A DNA stretch of 31,176 nt from JAICND01 sp040905905 (GCA_040905905.1 JBBDQN010000033.1:1-31176); one strand, 5' to 3'; counted from the first letter of the stretch, positions 22,711 through 31,161 are shown. Numbers and translations: made by a program. Notes: generated from the letters alone by a model not told the origin.

Positions 22711-24330
22711 ATGCGACGGTCGGCTTCCGCCACGGGCAATCGCCACCAACTCGGCCGCTGCTTCGCGGCCGCGGGACGATTCCGGGAGGCCGGCCAGCAT
22801 CCGCGACAACTCGGTAATACGCCGGTCGCCGGCGATTTCCCGCACCGTCGCCCGGTTCTCGCTCCGTTCGACCACAAAGTGAGTGTCCGCAAATGCTGCC
22901 ACCTGCGGGAGATGGGTGACGCACAGGACCTGGCAATCAGCAGCGAGCGCCCCCAGCTTGCGTCCCATTTCCAGGGCGGTAGCTCCGCCCACGCCGGCGT
23001 CGATCTCGTCGAAGACCAGCACCGCCGCGTTTCCCAACCCGGAGCCGGTCCGCGCCGAGAGTCGCAAGCTGAGGATGAGTCGTGACAATTCGCCGCCACT
23101 GGCCACCTTGGATACCTCTCCTACCTGCAGCCGACGATCGGAGGCGAACAACAACCGCACCCGGTCAGCGCCCGCGGACGTAGGCTCGTCGTCGATCACC
23201 TCGATGGCGACAACCGGGTCCACCAGTCCCAATTCCCTCAAGTGGTTCATTGCCCCCTCGGTGAGGAGGAGTGCCGCTCGCCTCCGTGCCACGGCCAACC
23301 GAATCCCCAACGCGAGCAGCTCACCTTCCGCGGCGGCGTACTCCGCGTCGATTCCGTCCGCGCGGGCGAGGAGACCGGCCAGTTCATCGCTTCGTTTCCC
23401 TGCTTCGATGCCAAAGGCAAGGACATCGTCCAAAGTCGGGCCGTACTTTCGTCGCAACTCGCCTAGAAGCGTGAGGCGCTGTTCGACCTCTGCCAGCTCC
23501 TCAGGGTCGGCGATCATCCCCTCGGCGGCATGACGGATGGAACGACCGAGGTCCATAAGCAACTCGGCCGCCGCCGCCGCCTCGGCCGCTAGCGTTTCCA
23601 GATCCGGGTCAAGCCGAGCCGCTTTGCGCAACTCGTCCACCATGCCGCCAACGGCTTCCGCACCGGTCTCTGCCAGCGCGGTCGCCGCTCCCAGGTGGAT
23701 CCCAAGGGTCTCGGCGTGTTGGAGACGACCTGCCTGACGCTCCAGACTTTGGTCCTCTCCCCTGGTCAAGCCGGCCCGGTCGATCTCCTCGGCTTGAAAG
23801 CGGGTGAGGTCGAGCTCACGAGCCAGGACGCGGAAGTCGCCTCCCAGAGCCACCCTGGCTGCCGACAACTCGGCCACCTTTTCACGAGCGGCCCGATAAC
23901 CGTCACGGGCCGCCAGCCCCTCCACATCAAGCAGCCCATCGAGCATGGAACGCACCTCGGCCTGACGGGTAAGGAAGATCTGGTCGTTTTGACCGATGAT
24001 CTCGACCAAACTACCCAATCGTTCGCTAAGAATCTTTCCGGAAGCGATCGAGCCGTCGAGATAGGCGCGGCTGCGGCCCTCCCGGGGCAACCTCCGTCCC
24101 GCCACCACCTCCTCGCCGCCGACAAGGAATCGGCCCTCAACTACGGTTTCGTCGCCAAATGGTCCGACCAGGTCCCCTCGGGCATCGGCCCCCAACAGGA
24201 GCCGCAACGCCCCCAACAAAAGCGTCTTACCAGTACCGGTCTCACCCGAGACCACCACCAGGCCGCGGCCCGGGCAGATGCGGGCCTGTTCGATCAGACC
24301 GAGGTTGTGCACCACGAGTTCGTCGAGCAT
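22708..24330 (-). CDS. recN: DNA repair protein RecN
   Basis: RecN is an SMC-like ATPase for double-strand break repair. It has 540 residues. The N-terminal VVHNLGLIEQARI leads to Walker A SGETGTGKTLLL (28-39). Long charged helical stretches form the coiled coil in the middle. The ABC signature is in ASGGELSRLILSLRLSA, and Walker B is VLVFDEIDAGVGG, with the H-loop in VTHLPQVAAFAD. The ATG shares a base with the nadK stop (TGATG). The order tlyA-nadK-recN is standard in actinobacteria. Confidence 0.96.
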   Translation of the reverse strand: MLDELVVHNLGLIEQARICPGRGLVVVSGETGTGKTLLLGALRLLLGADARGDLVGPFGDETVVEGRFLVGGEEVVAGRRLPREGRSRAYLDGSIASGKILSERLGSLVEIIGQNDQIFLTRQAEVRSMLDGLLDVEGLAARDGYRAAREKVAELSAARVALGGDFRVLARELDLTRFQAEEIDRAGLTRGEDQSLERQAGRLQHAETLGIHLGAATALAETGAEAVGGMVDELRKAARLDPDLETLAAEAAAAAELLMDLGRSIRHAAEGMIADPEELAEVEQRLTLLGELRRKYGPTLDDVLAFGIEAGKRSDELAGLLARADGIDAEYAAAEGELLALGIRLAVARRRAALLLTEGAMNHLRELGLVDPVVAIEVIDDEPTSAGADRVRLLFASDRRLQVGEVSKVASGGELSRLILSLRLSARTGSGLGNAAVLVFDEIDAGVGGATALEMGRKLGALAADCQVLCVTHLPQVAAFADTHFVVERSENRATVREIAGDRRITELSRMLAGLPESSRGREAAAELVAIARGGSRPSH

Positions 24331-25118
24331 CAGTGCAGCCGGAACTTCCGTTTCACCGTGGCTGCAAACGAGGCTTCGTCGAGGGTTAGGAATCGAGCGC
24401 GCCGCGACCCCTTGCGAATCTCAACGGCGTCCCCCTGCGACAACGACCCCGACTCGAGCCCGTCGACGCTGACCCTGACGGGACGGTCGGCATCAACCCT
24501 GATCTCGATCACCGCCTGGGCATCAAGGACCAGCGTCCGGCCGAACAACGAATGGGCGGCCACGGGAGTAAGGAGAATCGCATCGATAGAAGGGTCGACC
24601 AATGGCCCCCCGGCCGAGAAGCTGTATGCCGTGGATCCCGTCGAGGTGGCGGCGACGAGGCCATCGGCCCGATAGGTCAGAAATCGGTCGCCATCGATCG
24701 TGGCGGTCAGCGACACCAGACGTTGGCTATGGATCTTTTCGACAACGATGTCGTTCATGCCGGTCTCCACTCGTCCTCCCGGCAGGGTGGCGGCAAGGGT
24801 CATCCGGGTCCGCTCGGCCAGTTCGCCCTTTTGCAGGGCCGCCAGCACCCGTTCCAGGTCGTCAGCCTCGGCTTCGGCCAGGAATCCGATCGTTCCCAGG
24901 TTGAAGGCCAGCACCGGGATGTCGAGCTCCATCGCCTGGCGGTTGGCGGCCAAAACAGTCCCGTCGCCACCAATCGCCACAAGGACTTCGGCCTCCTCAG
25001 ACACGGCCGAGTCATCCCCAGCGATCCCAAACCCCAGGGCCGTGGCTACTTCAGTGAACCTGGCGGCAAAAGCCTTAGGTTCGGGGCGGAGCGCATGAAC
25101 GACAAGTCCGAGATTCAC
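24330..25118 (-). CDS. nadK: NAD kinase
   Basis: The enzyme makes NADP from NAD and ATP or polyphosphate. The 262 residues contain the GGDGT motif at 50-54, NLGTIGFLAE, the NDIVVEK segment, and the glycine-rich ADGLVAATSTGSTAYSFSAGGP. GTG 25118 is chosen because GGAG (plus strand 25124-25127) sits five bases before it and the protein then begins NLGLVVH, as expected. It follows the tlyA stop by one base. The longer open frame upstream lies within tlyA and is not real. Confidence 0.95.
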   Translation of the reverse strand: MNLGLVVHALRPEPKAFAARFTEVATALGFGIAGDDSAVSEEAEVLVAIGGDGTVLAANRQAMELDIPVLAFNLGTIGFLAEAEADDLERVLAALQKGELAERTRMTLAATLPGGRVETGMNDIVVEKIHSQRLVSLTATIDGDRFLTYRADGLVAATSTGSTAYSFSAGGPLVDPSIDAILLTPVAAHSLFGRTLVLDAQAVIEIRVDADRPVRVSVDGLESGSLSQGDAVEIRKGSRRARFLTLDEASFAATVKRKFRLH

Positions 25119-25119
25119 T

Positions 25120-25845
25120 TCATCTCCGCTTTTGTGCCCACAGAAAAAACTCCTGGTTGCCGTGTTCCCCCAACAGAGGGGACGCCATCTCCCCCACGGT
25201 ATCGAGTCCGGTCCCACCCAAACAGACCATTGTCTTGGCGACTGCCCGTCTCCGACGATCAGGGTCCCTGACCACACCGCGCCCGATCCCGGCCCGACCG
25301 ACCTCAAACTGCGGTTTGACCAGCGCGATCAGGTCGCCACCCAGCCTGGTTACTCGGGCCAGATCCTCGGCGACGGTACACATCGAGATGAACGAGAGAT
25401 CCACCACGACCAATACAAACGGTCCGCCGACCGCGTCCAGATCAAGTTCCCGGATATCGGTTTGTTCCAGAACTGTTACACCAGCATGAGCGGCGAGGGC
25501 AGAGTCAAATTGGCCCGTGCCGACATCGAGGGCCACGACCTCCCGGGCTCCCCGGGACAAAAGACAGTCTGTAAAGCCGCCGGTGGCGGCACCGACATCA
25601 AGAGCTCGGACCCCCTCTATGTCCACCTGGAATTGATCCAGCGCCGTCGCCAACTTCTCGCCACCCCTGCTCACGAACCTCGCTCCGCCGGCAACCGTGA
25701 TGACGTCGCTCGGCTCAACCCGGGTCGAGGGTTTGGCCCTGGGGCGGGTCGTCAGAATCACCCGCCCGCTGGCGATCAGGTGCTGGGCTTCGGTGCGGCT
25801 CCGCACCATTCCTCGCCGGACCATCTCCTGGTCGAGCCGCGTCAG
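25120..25845 (-). CDS. tlyA: 16S/23S rRNA 2'-O-methyltransferase TlyA, probable CTG start
   Basis: TlyA methylates cytidines in 16S and 23S rRNA and affects capreomycin susceptibility in mycobacteria. It has an N-terminal S4-type domain (about 1-60) and a FtsJ-like fold with LDVGAATGGFTD, ALDVGTGQFD, VVVDLSFIS, LVKPQFE and GNQEFFLW, giving a K-D-K-E set. The first ATG (25824) would remove the TRLDQE strand start expected in this family. A CTG at 25845-25843 restores it, forms a CTGA overlap with the preceding stop and has GAGGAG (plus strand 25854-25859) eight bases upstream. I place the start there. If ATG is used, the product is seven residues shorter. Confidence 0.92.
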   Translation of the reverse strand: MTRLDQEMVRRGMVRSRTEAQHLIASGRVILTTRPRAKPSTRVEPSDVITVAGGARFVSRGGEKLATALDQFQVDIEGVRALDVGAATGGFTDCLLSRGAREVVALDVGTGQFDSALAAHAGVTVLEQTDIRELDLDAVGGPFVLVVVDLSFISMCTVAEDLARVTRLGGDLIALVKPQFEVGRAGIGRGVVRDPDRRRRAVAKTMVCLGGTGLDTVGEMASPLLGEHGNQEFFLWAQKRR

Positions 25846-26009
25846 TCCGTACGCTCCTCTTCGAGCGAGTCAAGAGCCTCGGCCAGCTGTTCGGCCAACT
25901 CTCCTGCGGGATCGGGAAGGTCGGCCGGATCGAGATCGGTCAAAAGTACTAGTTGTTGAGCCAAAGAGGCGATCGGGTGGTGATCCTCGCCGAGTTGCGT
26001 ACTATCCAT
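25842..26009 (-). CDS. Small acidic protein upstream of tlyA (Rv1693-like by position)
   Basis: Read from ATG 26009 it has 55 residues, beginning MDSTQLGEDHHPIASLAQQL and ending LAEALDSLEEERTD. It is helical and strongly acidic. Mycobacteria and relatives carry a conserved protein of similar size just before tlyA, and the pattern of a Pro-Ala turn then amphipathic helix agrees. ATG 26018 would add three residues. I prefer 26009 because a -10-like GATAAT lies seven bases before it, consistent with a leaderless start. Function unknown; it may couple with TlyA expression. Confidence 0.65.
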   Translation of the reverse strand: MDSTQLGEDHHPIASLAQQLVLLTDLDPADLPDPAGELAEQLAEALDSLEEERTD

Positions 26010-26016
26010 GTTGTTC

Positions 26017-26022
26017 ATTATC
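26017..26022 (-). promoter_or_regulatory. Candidate -10 element for the tlyA-nadK-recN train
   Basis: GATAAT on the minus strand, five of six matches to the consensus, ends seven bases before ATG 26009. No clear -35 is seen. The rhomboid gene starts on the other strand only 38 bases away. Confidence 0.45.
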
Positions 26023-26047
26023 CCTTGCCGGAAGCCCGGAGACGACC

Positions 26048-26806
26048 ATGCTGCCGATTCGAGATCTGAACCCGGCTCGACGACCCGCCGTCGTCAACTG
26101 GCTGCTGGTCGGGGTGACTGCGGCCATCTTCTTCTTCGTCCAGTCGGAAGAAAACGTCTTCGTCCCCGAAGAGGAGTTCCTCTTTGCCCAGGCCGCCATC
26201 CCCTGTGAGGTGGTGACAGGAGAACCGCTCAGCGCCGATGAAGTGACCAGCGAAATTTGTGACGGGGCCGATGCCAACCCCATTTTCCCGGAGAAGAACG
26301 TTCTCCTCGCCATCGTCGCCTCGATCTTCTTTCACGGCGGCATCGGGCACCTGATCTCGAATCTGTGGGTGCTGATCATCTTTGGGAACAACATCGAGGA
26401 CGCGTATGGCCATGGCACCTACCTTGTCTTCTATCTGCTCGCCGGGATAGCCGCGACGGCAGCCCACATCTTCCTTCATCCGGAGAGCACGATTCCGGTG
26501 GTGGGTGCCTCGGGCTCGATCGCAGGAGTGATGGGGGCATATGCGGTCCTGCATCCCAAGGCCCGGGTGATGTCGATCATCCCACCGTTCTATTTCTGGC
26601 CCTTTGCGATGCCCGCTTTCCTCTTCCTCGGCATCTGGTTTTTCTCCCAATTCCTTCTGGCGGGAGCCGACAGCAACATCGCCTGGGAAGCGCACGTTGC
26701 AGGATTCGCCTTCGGGTTGCTCGTCAGCATTCTGATTCGCCGCCGCCTGCTCTCGCACAGCACCAGTGATCAAGCCCGATACGCGATTGGACGCATCCGA
26801 CAGTGA
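26048..26806 (+). CDS. Rhomboid-family intramembrane serine protease
   Basis: The 252-residue membrane protein has about seven hydrophobic segments. The catalytic serine is in VVGASGSIAGVMGAY (Ser155) and the histidine in WEAHVAGFAFG (His216). His101 and Asn105 in the GHLISNLWVL helix fit the oxyanion site. An extra loop at about 34-84 is acidic and has two cysteines (53 and 71) that may form a disulfide outside the cell. ATG 26048 has GGAG six bases upstream. Substrates are not known. The convergent amidohydrolase gene ends three bases after it. Confidence 0.93.
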   Translation: MLPIRDLNPARRPAVVNWLLVGVTAAIFFFVQSEENVFVPEEEFLFAQAAIPCEVVTGEPLSADEVTSEICDGADANPIFPEKNVLLAIVASIFFHGGIGHLISNLWVLIIFGNNIEDAYGHGTYLVFYLLAGIAATAAHIFLHPESTIPVVGASGSIAGVMGAYAVLHPKARVMSIIPPFYFWPFAMPAFLFLGIWFFSQFLLAGADSNIAWEAHVAGFAFGLLVSILIRRRLLSHSTSDQARYAIGRIRQ

Positions 26807-26809
26807 TCA

Positions 26810-28261
26810 TCACGGCCACCCCTGGTGGTGCGCTCTGAAGCTGGCAGCCTCGCGGGCACTGGTCGGTCCGTAGGTGCGGTGGGGATGGGGCAGCTCCGAT
26901 CTGATCATCGCGAGTTCGGCCGGAGAAAACGTCATCGGCGAACGGACCGGTTCAAGGCCGTACACCCGGGCGGCATTCTCACCCAGGATCTTGCGCTTGA
27001 TCTCATCTGTCAGCGGCGGATATCCGTAGGTCTCCTGAAACTCGGGCGTGATCTGGAAGGCTCGGAAAGCCTCGATCTGATCCTGTGGTGAGCCGTAGAA
27101 GATGGAGTCGGTTCCCCAAACCACGTTGTCCTCCCCCAGGGCAACCAACAGCTTGCCAATCACGTGGGCCGCCTCGTTGGGGCGACGCATCAGATTCCAC
27201 CAGGTGGTGCCCAGCTCGGCATACACATTTCCACCCGGTCCGACTCCCGCCGCGATCAGCGAGGTGATGAGCCGATTTACCCCTCGGTTGTTGTCGCTGT
27301 ACGACCCCTCTGTGGTGGCCACTTCGAATCCGGAGTGGTAGATGATGAACGACACGTCCGGGTGCGCCTTCGCTGCCGGCCCAACGTCGACCGGGGACGA
27401 GTATCGGCTGCCCCCGGACAACCCTTTGTGAACGAGGACGATGGGCCGCTCCAACTTGGCGGCCTGGGTAATAAACGCCTCCCCCACCTGCGGCAAGTCC
27501 GGGTCATGGTCGTCCAGCCACCATGGCTGACCCGAAGGAAAGTGGGTGAAGGTCTTCCACCCTCGCACCCCGAACTCGGTCACTGATCTCTCCATCTCCT
27601 CTTCGATCGCGGGCCAGGGCGCGATCTGGGGAAGAGCCTGGGCGTTGACGATTACTCGTTCATGCCGACCGAGCGCTTCCACTACCCGCCTGGTTTCGTC
27701 CATTAACGAATTGGACAGGGCGCTTCCCTCCGGCAGCAGAGGCAAACCGGAGATCGCCACCATGGTCGTGTCGGAGCGCAGGAATATCTCTTCGAGGAAA
27801 TGCTCCATCGAAAAGCAGGTCCGCGGGTCGTCTTCGCCGGTGCAGTCCGCTTGAGGAAACTGGGAACCCCAGAACCAACTGTCCCGGGTCGCAGGGTTGA
27901 GGTCATACTCGAGAAGATGGCCCTGAAGATCGAACACCCACTGGTCCCCACCCAGGGCAGCACTAGCGGCGTCATGATCGAGGCGGGCCTCGGGATCTAT
28001 CAGATAGCGGCCCCCAACCAGATCGGGCGAGGCTTGCGCGGTCGCTTCGTCGAGTGCGAGCAACACGATGGCTGACGCCGACACCGACTTGAGGAAGGCG
28101 CGGCGGGATATCCGCAATCGGTGGGCGGCGACGTCGATCTCGGCATTCGAGCGTGAAATGACGCCTTCTATTAGGGGAGTTATCGGCTCGGGGTCGTACT
28201 CCCCGTTGGAGCAAGGTCCCATCTTGATCGGCAGCCCGGGATCGGGCAGGTCGCGCGGCAT
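26810..28261 (-). CDS. Amidohydrolase-family protein with twin-arginine motif
   Basis: The 483 residues have SRRAFLK at 52-58, followed by a hydrophobic stretch (60-70) and ATAQA, the layout of a Tat signal with an unusually long N-region; export is thus likely but not certain. The rest is an Amidohydro_2-type TIM barrel, with VFDLQGHLLE (Asp111, His115), WKTFTHFP, VLVHKGL, FIIYHSGFE (His) and VVWGTDSIFYGSPQ (Asp). The ending ILGENAARVYGL is typical for the family. AAAGGA precedes the ATG at good spacing. The substrate is unknown; decarboxylases and lactone hydrolases belong to the same family. Confidence 0.8.
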   Translation of the reverse strand: MPRDLPDPGLPIKMGPCSNGEYDPEPITPLIEGVISRSNAEIDVAAHRLRISRRAFLKSVSASAIVLLALDEATAQASPDLVGGRYLIDPEARLDHDAASAALGGDQWVFDLQGHLLEYDLNPATRDSWFWGSQFPQADCTGEDDPRTCFSMEHFLEEIFLRSDTTMVAISGLPLLPEGSALSNSLMDETRRVVEALGRHERVIVNAQALPQIAPWPAIEEEMERSVTEFGVRGWKTFTHFPSGQPWWLDDHDPDLPQVGEAFITQAAKLERPIVLVHKGLSGGSRYSSPVDVGPAAKAHPDVSFIIYHSGFEVATTEGSYSDNNRGVNRLITSLIAAGVGPGGNVYAELGTTWWNLMRRPNEAAHVIGKLLVALGEDNVVWGTDSIFYGSPQDQIEAFRAFQITPEFQETYGYPPLTDEIKRKILGENAARVYGLEPVRSPMTFSPAELAMIRSELPHPHRTYGPTSAREAASFRAHHQGWP

Positions 28262-28276
28262 CGTGTCCTTTCCAGC

Positions 28277-29065
28277 CTAAAGACGTTCGTCAGCCCCACC
28301 CTGTTCAAGCAGGAATCGACCAACTGCCGCCAGATCGGGGGCAACAAGGTCGGGGGCGGGCGATCCTGACCCGACCTCCGTTGTCACGCCAGTTAGAACC
28401 AGAGCTGACTTCCAACTGGTTCCCTCCGCCAGCGCCAGATCTGTATCGGGCCGGTCGCCCGCGATCCAAACCGGCCCGGGCACCAGGTGCGTGGCGACCA
28501 GGTCCCTCATGGGTGGCCATGGCTTCCCGGCCGGCTCGGCGATGACACCGGTGGCTGCTTCGACGGCTGCAACGATTGCTCCCCCACCTGGCCAAAGCCC
28601 GTGCTCTGTTGGGTAGGTGGAGTCGAGGTTGGTGGCGATGAGGCGAGCTCCGTTGAAAACTGCCGTCACGGCTTCCCGCAACCAGGCGTAGGTCAAATCT
28701 GTCGCCAAACCGACAACGACGGCGCCTGCCTCTTCGGCGGACTCAACCACCGGGATGCGGGCCGCCTTGAGCGCTTCGACAATTCCCGAACCCCCGAGGA
28801 CAAAGCAACGCGGCTTGGTGTCCACCAGTATGGAAGCGGCGGCTTGCGCCGAAGTCAGAATTGAATCAGCCCGAGCCTGAAACCCAGTGATTTCGCGGAT
28901 CCGGTCGGCGACCTCTGCGGGGGATCGCGTCGAGTTATTGGTGCACATGAGGATGTTCCAACCAGCCGCAGTCAGATCCTCGAGGGCGCGGGCGCTCCCC
29001 GGAATCGGCTCCCTCCCGAGATAGACGACACCGTCGAGGTCACAGATCAGATTGCCCGGGGTCAC
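28277..29065 (-). CDS. HAD-IIA family hydrolase (NagD-like)
   Basis: The 262 residues begin with motif I LICDLDGVVYLGREPIPGS, then motif II MCTNNSTRSP, the C2 cap, motif III with Lys in EPAGKPWPPM, and motif IV AGDRPDTDLALAEG. This is the p-nitrophenylphosphatase/NagD group that dephosphorylates nucleotides or sugar phosphates. The GTG overlaps the peptidase stop (GTGA). In mycobacteria a HAD-IIA gene stands near tlyA (Rv1692); here an amidohydrolase and a rhomboid gene separate them. Confidence 0.9.
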   Translation of the reverse strand: MTPGNLICDLDGVVYLGREPIPGSARALEDLTAAGWNILMCTNNSTRSPAEVADRIREITGFQARADSILTSAQAAASILVDTKPRCFVLGGSGIVEALKAARIPVVESAEEAGAVVVGLATDLTYAWLREAVTAVFNGARLIATNLDSTYPTEHGLWPGGGAIVAAVEAATGVIAEPAGKPWPPMRDLVATHLVPGPVWIAGDRPDTDLALAEGTSWKSALVLTGVTTEVGSGSPAPDLVAPDLAAVGRFLLEQGGADERL

Positions 29066-30390
29066 CCGGTCAGCTCTCCGAATCGGGAAATCACTGCCTG
29101 CAGCATCTGGACGGTCCTGTGAAGAGATTCGATCGAAACCCGTTCGTCATGACCGTGGAAGAGCCGCAGGAACTCGGGAAACGGCACCCGATCATCGAAC
29201 CATCCGGTTCCATAGGCAATGACCCCTTTGGTTCGAAAGAAGCGGGCGTCGGTGGCCACCGGCATCAACATGGGCAGCAGACGCCGGTGACCTTGTAGCT
29301 GTTCGACGGAATCGCCAATTGCCTGCCAGAGAGGGTTGGCTGTCGTCGAAACATTGGCCGGGTGATCTGCCACCGGTTCGATCTCAATCCTGTCGGCGGC
29401 GGCTCCCATCGCCTTGCGCAGATGGGAGTCGACAAACTCACGGTCCATTCCCGGGAGTGCTCGAAGATCGATCTGGGCTTGCGCCGAGTCCGGGATCACG
29501 TTGGCTTTGACCCCGGCACCAAGCATGTTCGGGCTGATGGTCAGGTGAGTGACGGCGTGGGCATACGAGGCAAACCCGGGATCATCCACGGCCACGTCGG
29601 CGATCGCTTCGTCGACCAGATCGGGGTCCACAAGTCGACTGGCAAGGCCCTCAGGGAAGCCGAGCCCTTCGACGAAGGTCACCCACTCGGGTGTAATGGC
29701 GACCGGAGCTTGTGTTTCGAACAGCCCACTAATCGCGGCTGCCATCGGAGCCAATGCGTTGTCGGCGCCATAAGGCGAAGATCCGTGGCCCGGGGTTCCC
29801 CGCGAGCGGAGCTTGGTCCAATAGGGCCCTTTTTCTCCGACGGCGACCAGGTGAGCCGCGCCGCTTGGAGTGGGGATCGACGGATAAGCGACCTCCGTAA
29901 GAATGAACTCGGTTGCCACCAGATCCCAACGGTTGTCGACCAAATAGTGGGCGCCATGGACTCCCGAGGCTTCCTCATCGGCTACCGCAGCCAGGATGAG
30001 GTCGCCGGCCAATGGAGGTTTGGAACCGTTGAGGTGTTCGCCAAAGACAACCGCCATGGCGGAGGTCACATTGAGCATGTCGACCGCGCCCCTGCCCCAG
30101 ACGAAACCGTCGGCGATGTCGGCTGCGAATGGATCGACCGACCATCCGGCCCGGTTGACCGGGACGACGTCGAGATGGGGAAGAAGGAGCAGGCGGGGTG
30201 CCCCAGGGTCGCTACCGGGAACTCGATATATGACCGATTGGCGACCTGGTGCCGGCTCGATGATCTCGCCCGGCTGGCCGAAGAACTCTTGCAGGGTCTT
30301 GACTGACCTGTATTCGTGGCCACTGGCTCGAGAGCCATCATTCACGCATTGATTGCGGATCAACTGTTGGAGCAAGTCGACGACTGGCAC
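29062..30390 (-). CDS. M20-family metallopeptidase/deacylase
   Basis: The 442-residue cytoplasmic enzyme has the M20 zinc motifs: LLLPHLDVVPV (His and following Asp), WGRGAVDMLN (bridging Asp), ADEEASGVHGA (Glu pair, with catalytic Glu), and HGHDERVSIESL near the end (last His ligand). The dimerisation domain lies in the middle (GPYWTKLRSRGTPGHGS). It may be a dipeptidase, carboxypeptidase or aminoacylase; sequence alone does not decide. The start is GTG 30390, which lacks a ribosome site but has a -10-like TAACCT six bases upstream. Confidence 0.9.
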   Translation of the reverse strand: MPVVDLLQQLIRNQCVNDGSRASGHEYRSVKTLQEFFGQPGEIIEPAPGRQSVIYRVPGSDPGAPRLLLLPHLDVVPVNRAGWSVDPFAADIADGFVWGRGAVDMLNVTSAMAVVFGEHLNGSKPPLAGDLILAAVADEEASGVHGAHYLVDNRWDLVATEFILTEVAYPSIPTPSGAAHLVAVGEKGPYWTKLRSRGTPGHGSSPYGADNALAPMAAAISGLFETQAPVAITPEWVTFVEGLGFPEGLASRLVDPDLVDEAIADVAVDDPGFASYAHAVTHLTISPNMLGAGVKANVIPDSAQAQIDLRALPGMDREFVDSHLRKAMGAAADRIEIEPVADHPANVSTTANPLWQAIGDSVEQLQGHRRLLPMLMPVATDARFFRTKGVIAYGTGWFDDRVPFPEFLRLFHGHDERVSIESLHRTVQMLQAVISRFGELTG

Positions 30391-30396
30391 GTGGGG

Positions 30397-30402
30397 AGGT
30401 TA
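30397..30402 (-). promoter_or_regulatory. Candidate -10 element for leaderless M20 peptidase transcript
   Basis: TAACCT on the minus strand ends six bases before GTG 30390, the same hexamer and distance as at aroA. On the plus strand the same bases overlap the ribosome site (GGGGAGG, 30393-30399) of the divergent methyltransferase. Confidence 0.4.
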
Positions 30403-30407
30403 CGAGC

Positions 30408-31079
30408 TTGACAGACCCGCTGGCTAAGATCCGCGCCGTGGCCGGTGATGCCCCCGACACCCGCGACTCTGCCTACACCCGGCGGCTGGTCGCTCGGGAA
30501 AGCGTTGGCTGGAAACGGTTGCTCAATGTCCAGGCGCCGTACCGGTGGAACCTGCGGCGGCTGCTTGGCGGGCGAGCCGTCCTTGACGTGGGTTGTGGGA
30601 TCGGACGGAACCTCGCCTACCTCGGCCGTGGAAGTGTCGGGGTGGATCACAACATTGACTCCGTCAAGATTTGTCGAGAGCGCGGACTCACAGCGTTCAC
30701 TCCGGTTGATCTCATGACATCCCGATACGCAGCACCCGGGGCCTTCAACGGCCTTCTCGCTGCACACATCATCGAACACCTCGATCCGGGAACCGCCCAT
30801 GAGGTACTCGCCCCCTACCTCGGAATGCTTGCACCGACTGCGCGCGTGGTCCTGATCTGCCCACAACGCCGCGGCTTTGCTTCCGACCCGACCCACACCG
30901 CCTACTTCGACCAACCTGCCCTGGCCGCACTCGGCCGAGAGCTCGGTCTGAGCGTCGAAAGGCAATACTCGTTTCCCCTCCCGGAGTGGGCAGGCTCCTG
31001 GTTCACCTACAACGAGTTCGTCACAGTGGCGACCTTCGCCGACGGGGGTCTGCAACTAAGCCGGAAGTCTTCCAAATAG
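30408..31079 (+). CDS. Class I SAM-dependent methyltransferase
   Basis: The 223 residues have motif I AVLDVGCGIGRNL (about 57-69), the acidic end of strand 2 in VGVDHN, and HIIEHLDP in the motif IV position, as in UbiE/Methyltransf_11 proteins. The cysteine in ICPQRRGF and the C-terminal FTYNEF may belong to the substrate site; the substrate is unknown. The TTG start has GGGGAGG eight bases upstream. TTGACA at 30408 looks like a -35 element but is the start of the coding region. Confidence 0.85.
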   Translation: MTDPLAKIRAVAGDAPDTRDSAYTRRLVARESVGWKRLLNVQAPYRWNLRRLLGGRAVLDVGCGIGRNLAYLGRGSVGVDHNIDSVKICRERGLTAFTPVDLMTSRYAAPGAFNGLLAAHIIEHLDPGTAHEVLAPYLGMLAPTARVVLICPQRRGFASDPTHTAYFDQPALAALGRELGLSVERQYSFPLPEWAGSWFTYNEFVTVATFADGGLQLSRKSSK

Positions 31080-31128
31080 GACTGCATCAATTCGAGTTGT
31101 GGTGGCGGATGAGTCGTAGCAACTGTTT

Positions 31129-31161
31129 CTCCCCCCAGGAGCGAAGCGACGTTGGGGGGAG
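31129..31161 (+). terminator. Strong GC hairpin after the methyltransferase, possible terminator or palindromic repeat
   Basis: CTCCCCCCA (31129-31137) pairs perfectly with TGGGGGGAG (31153-31161). The 15-base loop contains GCGAAGC (31141-31147). There is no T run after it. A second small hairpin CGGC-GAA-GCCG (31064-31074 counted as 31164-31174) follows before the window ends. Confidence 0.45.

Noticed and set aside
30408..30413. TTGACA as a -35 element
   Set aside because: It is the first two codons of the methyltransferase, and the nearest -10-like TAAGAT is only 11 bases away.
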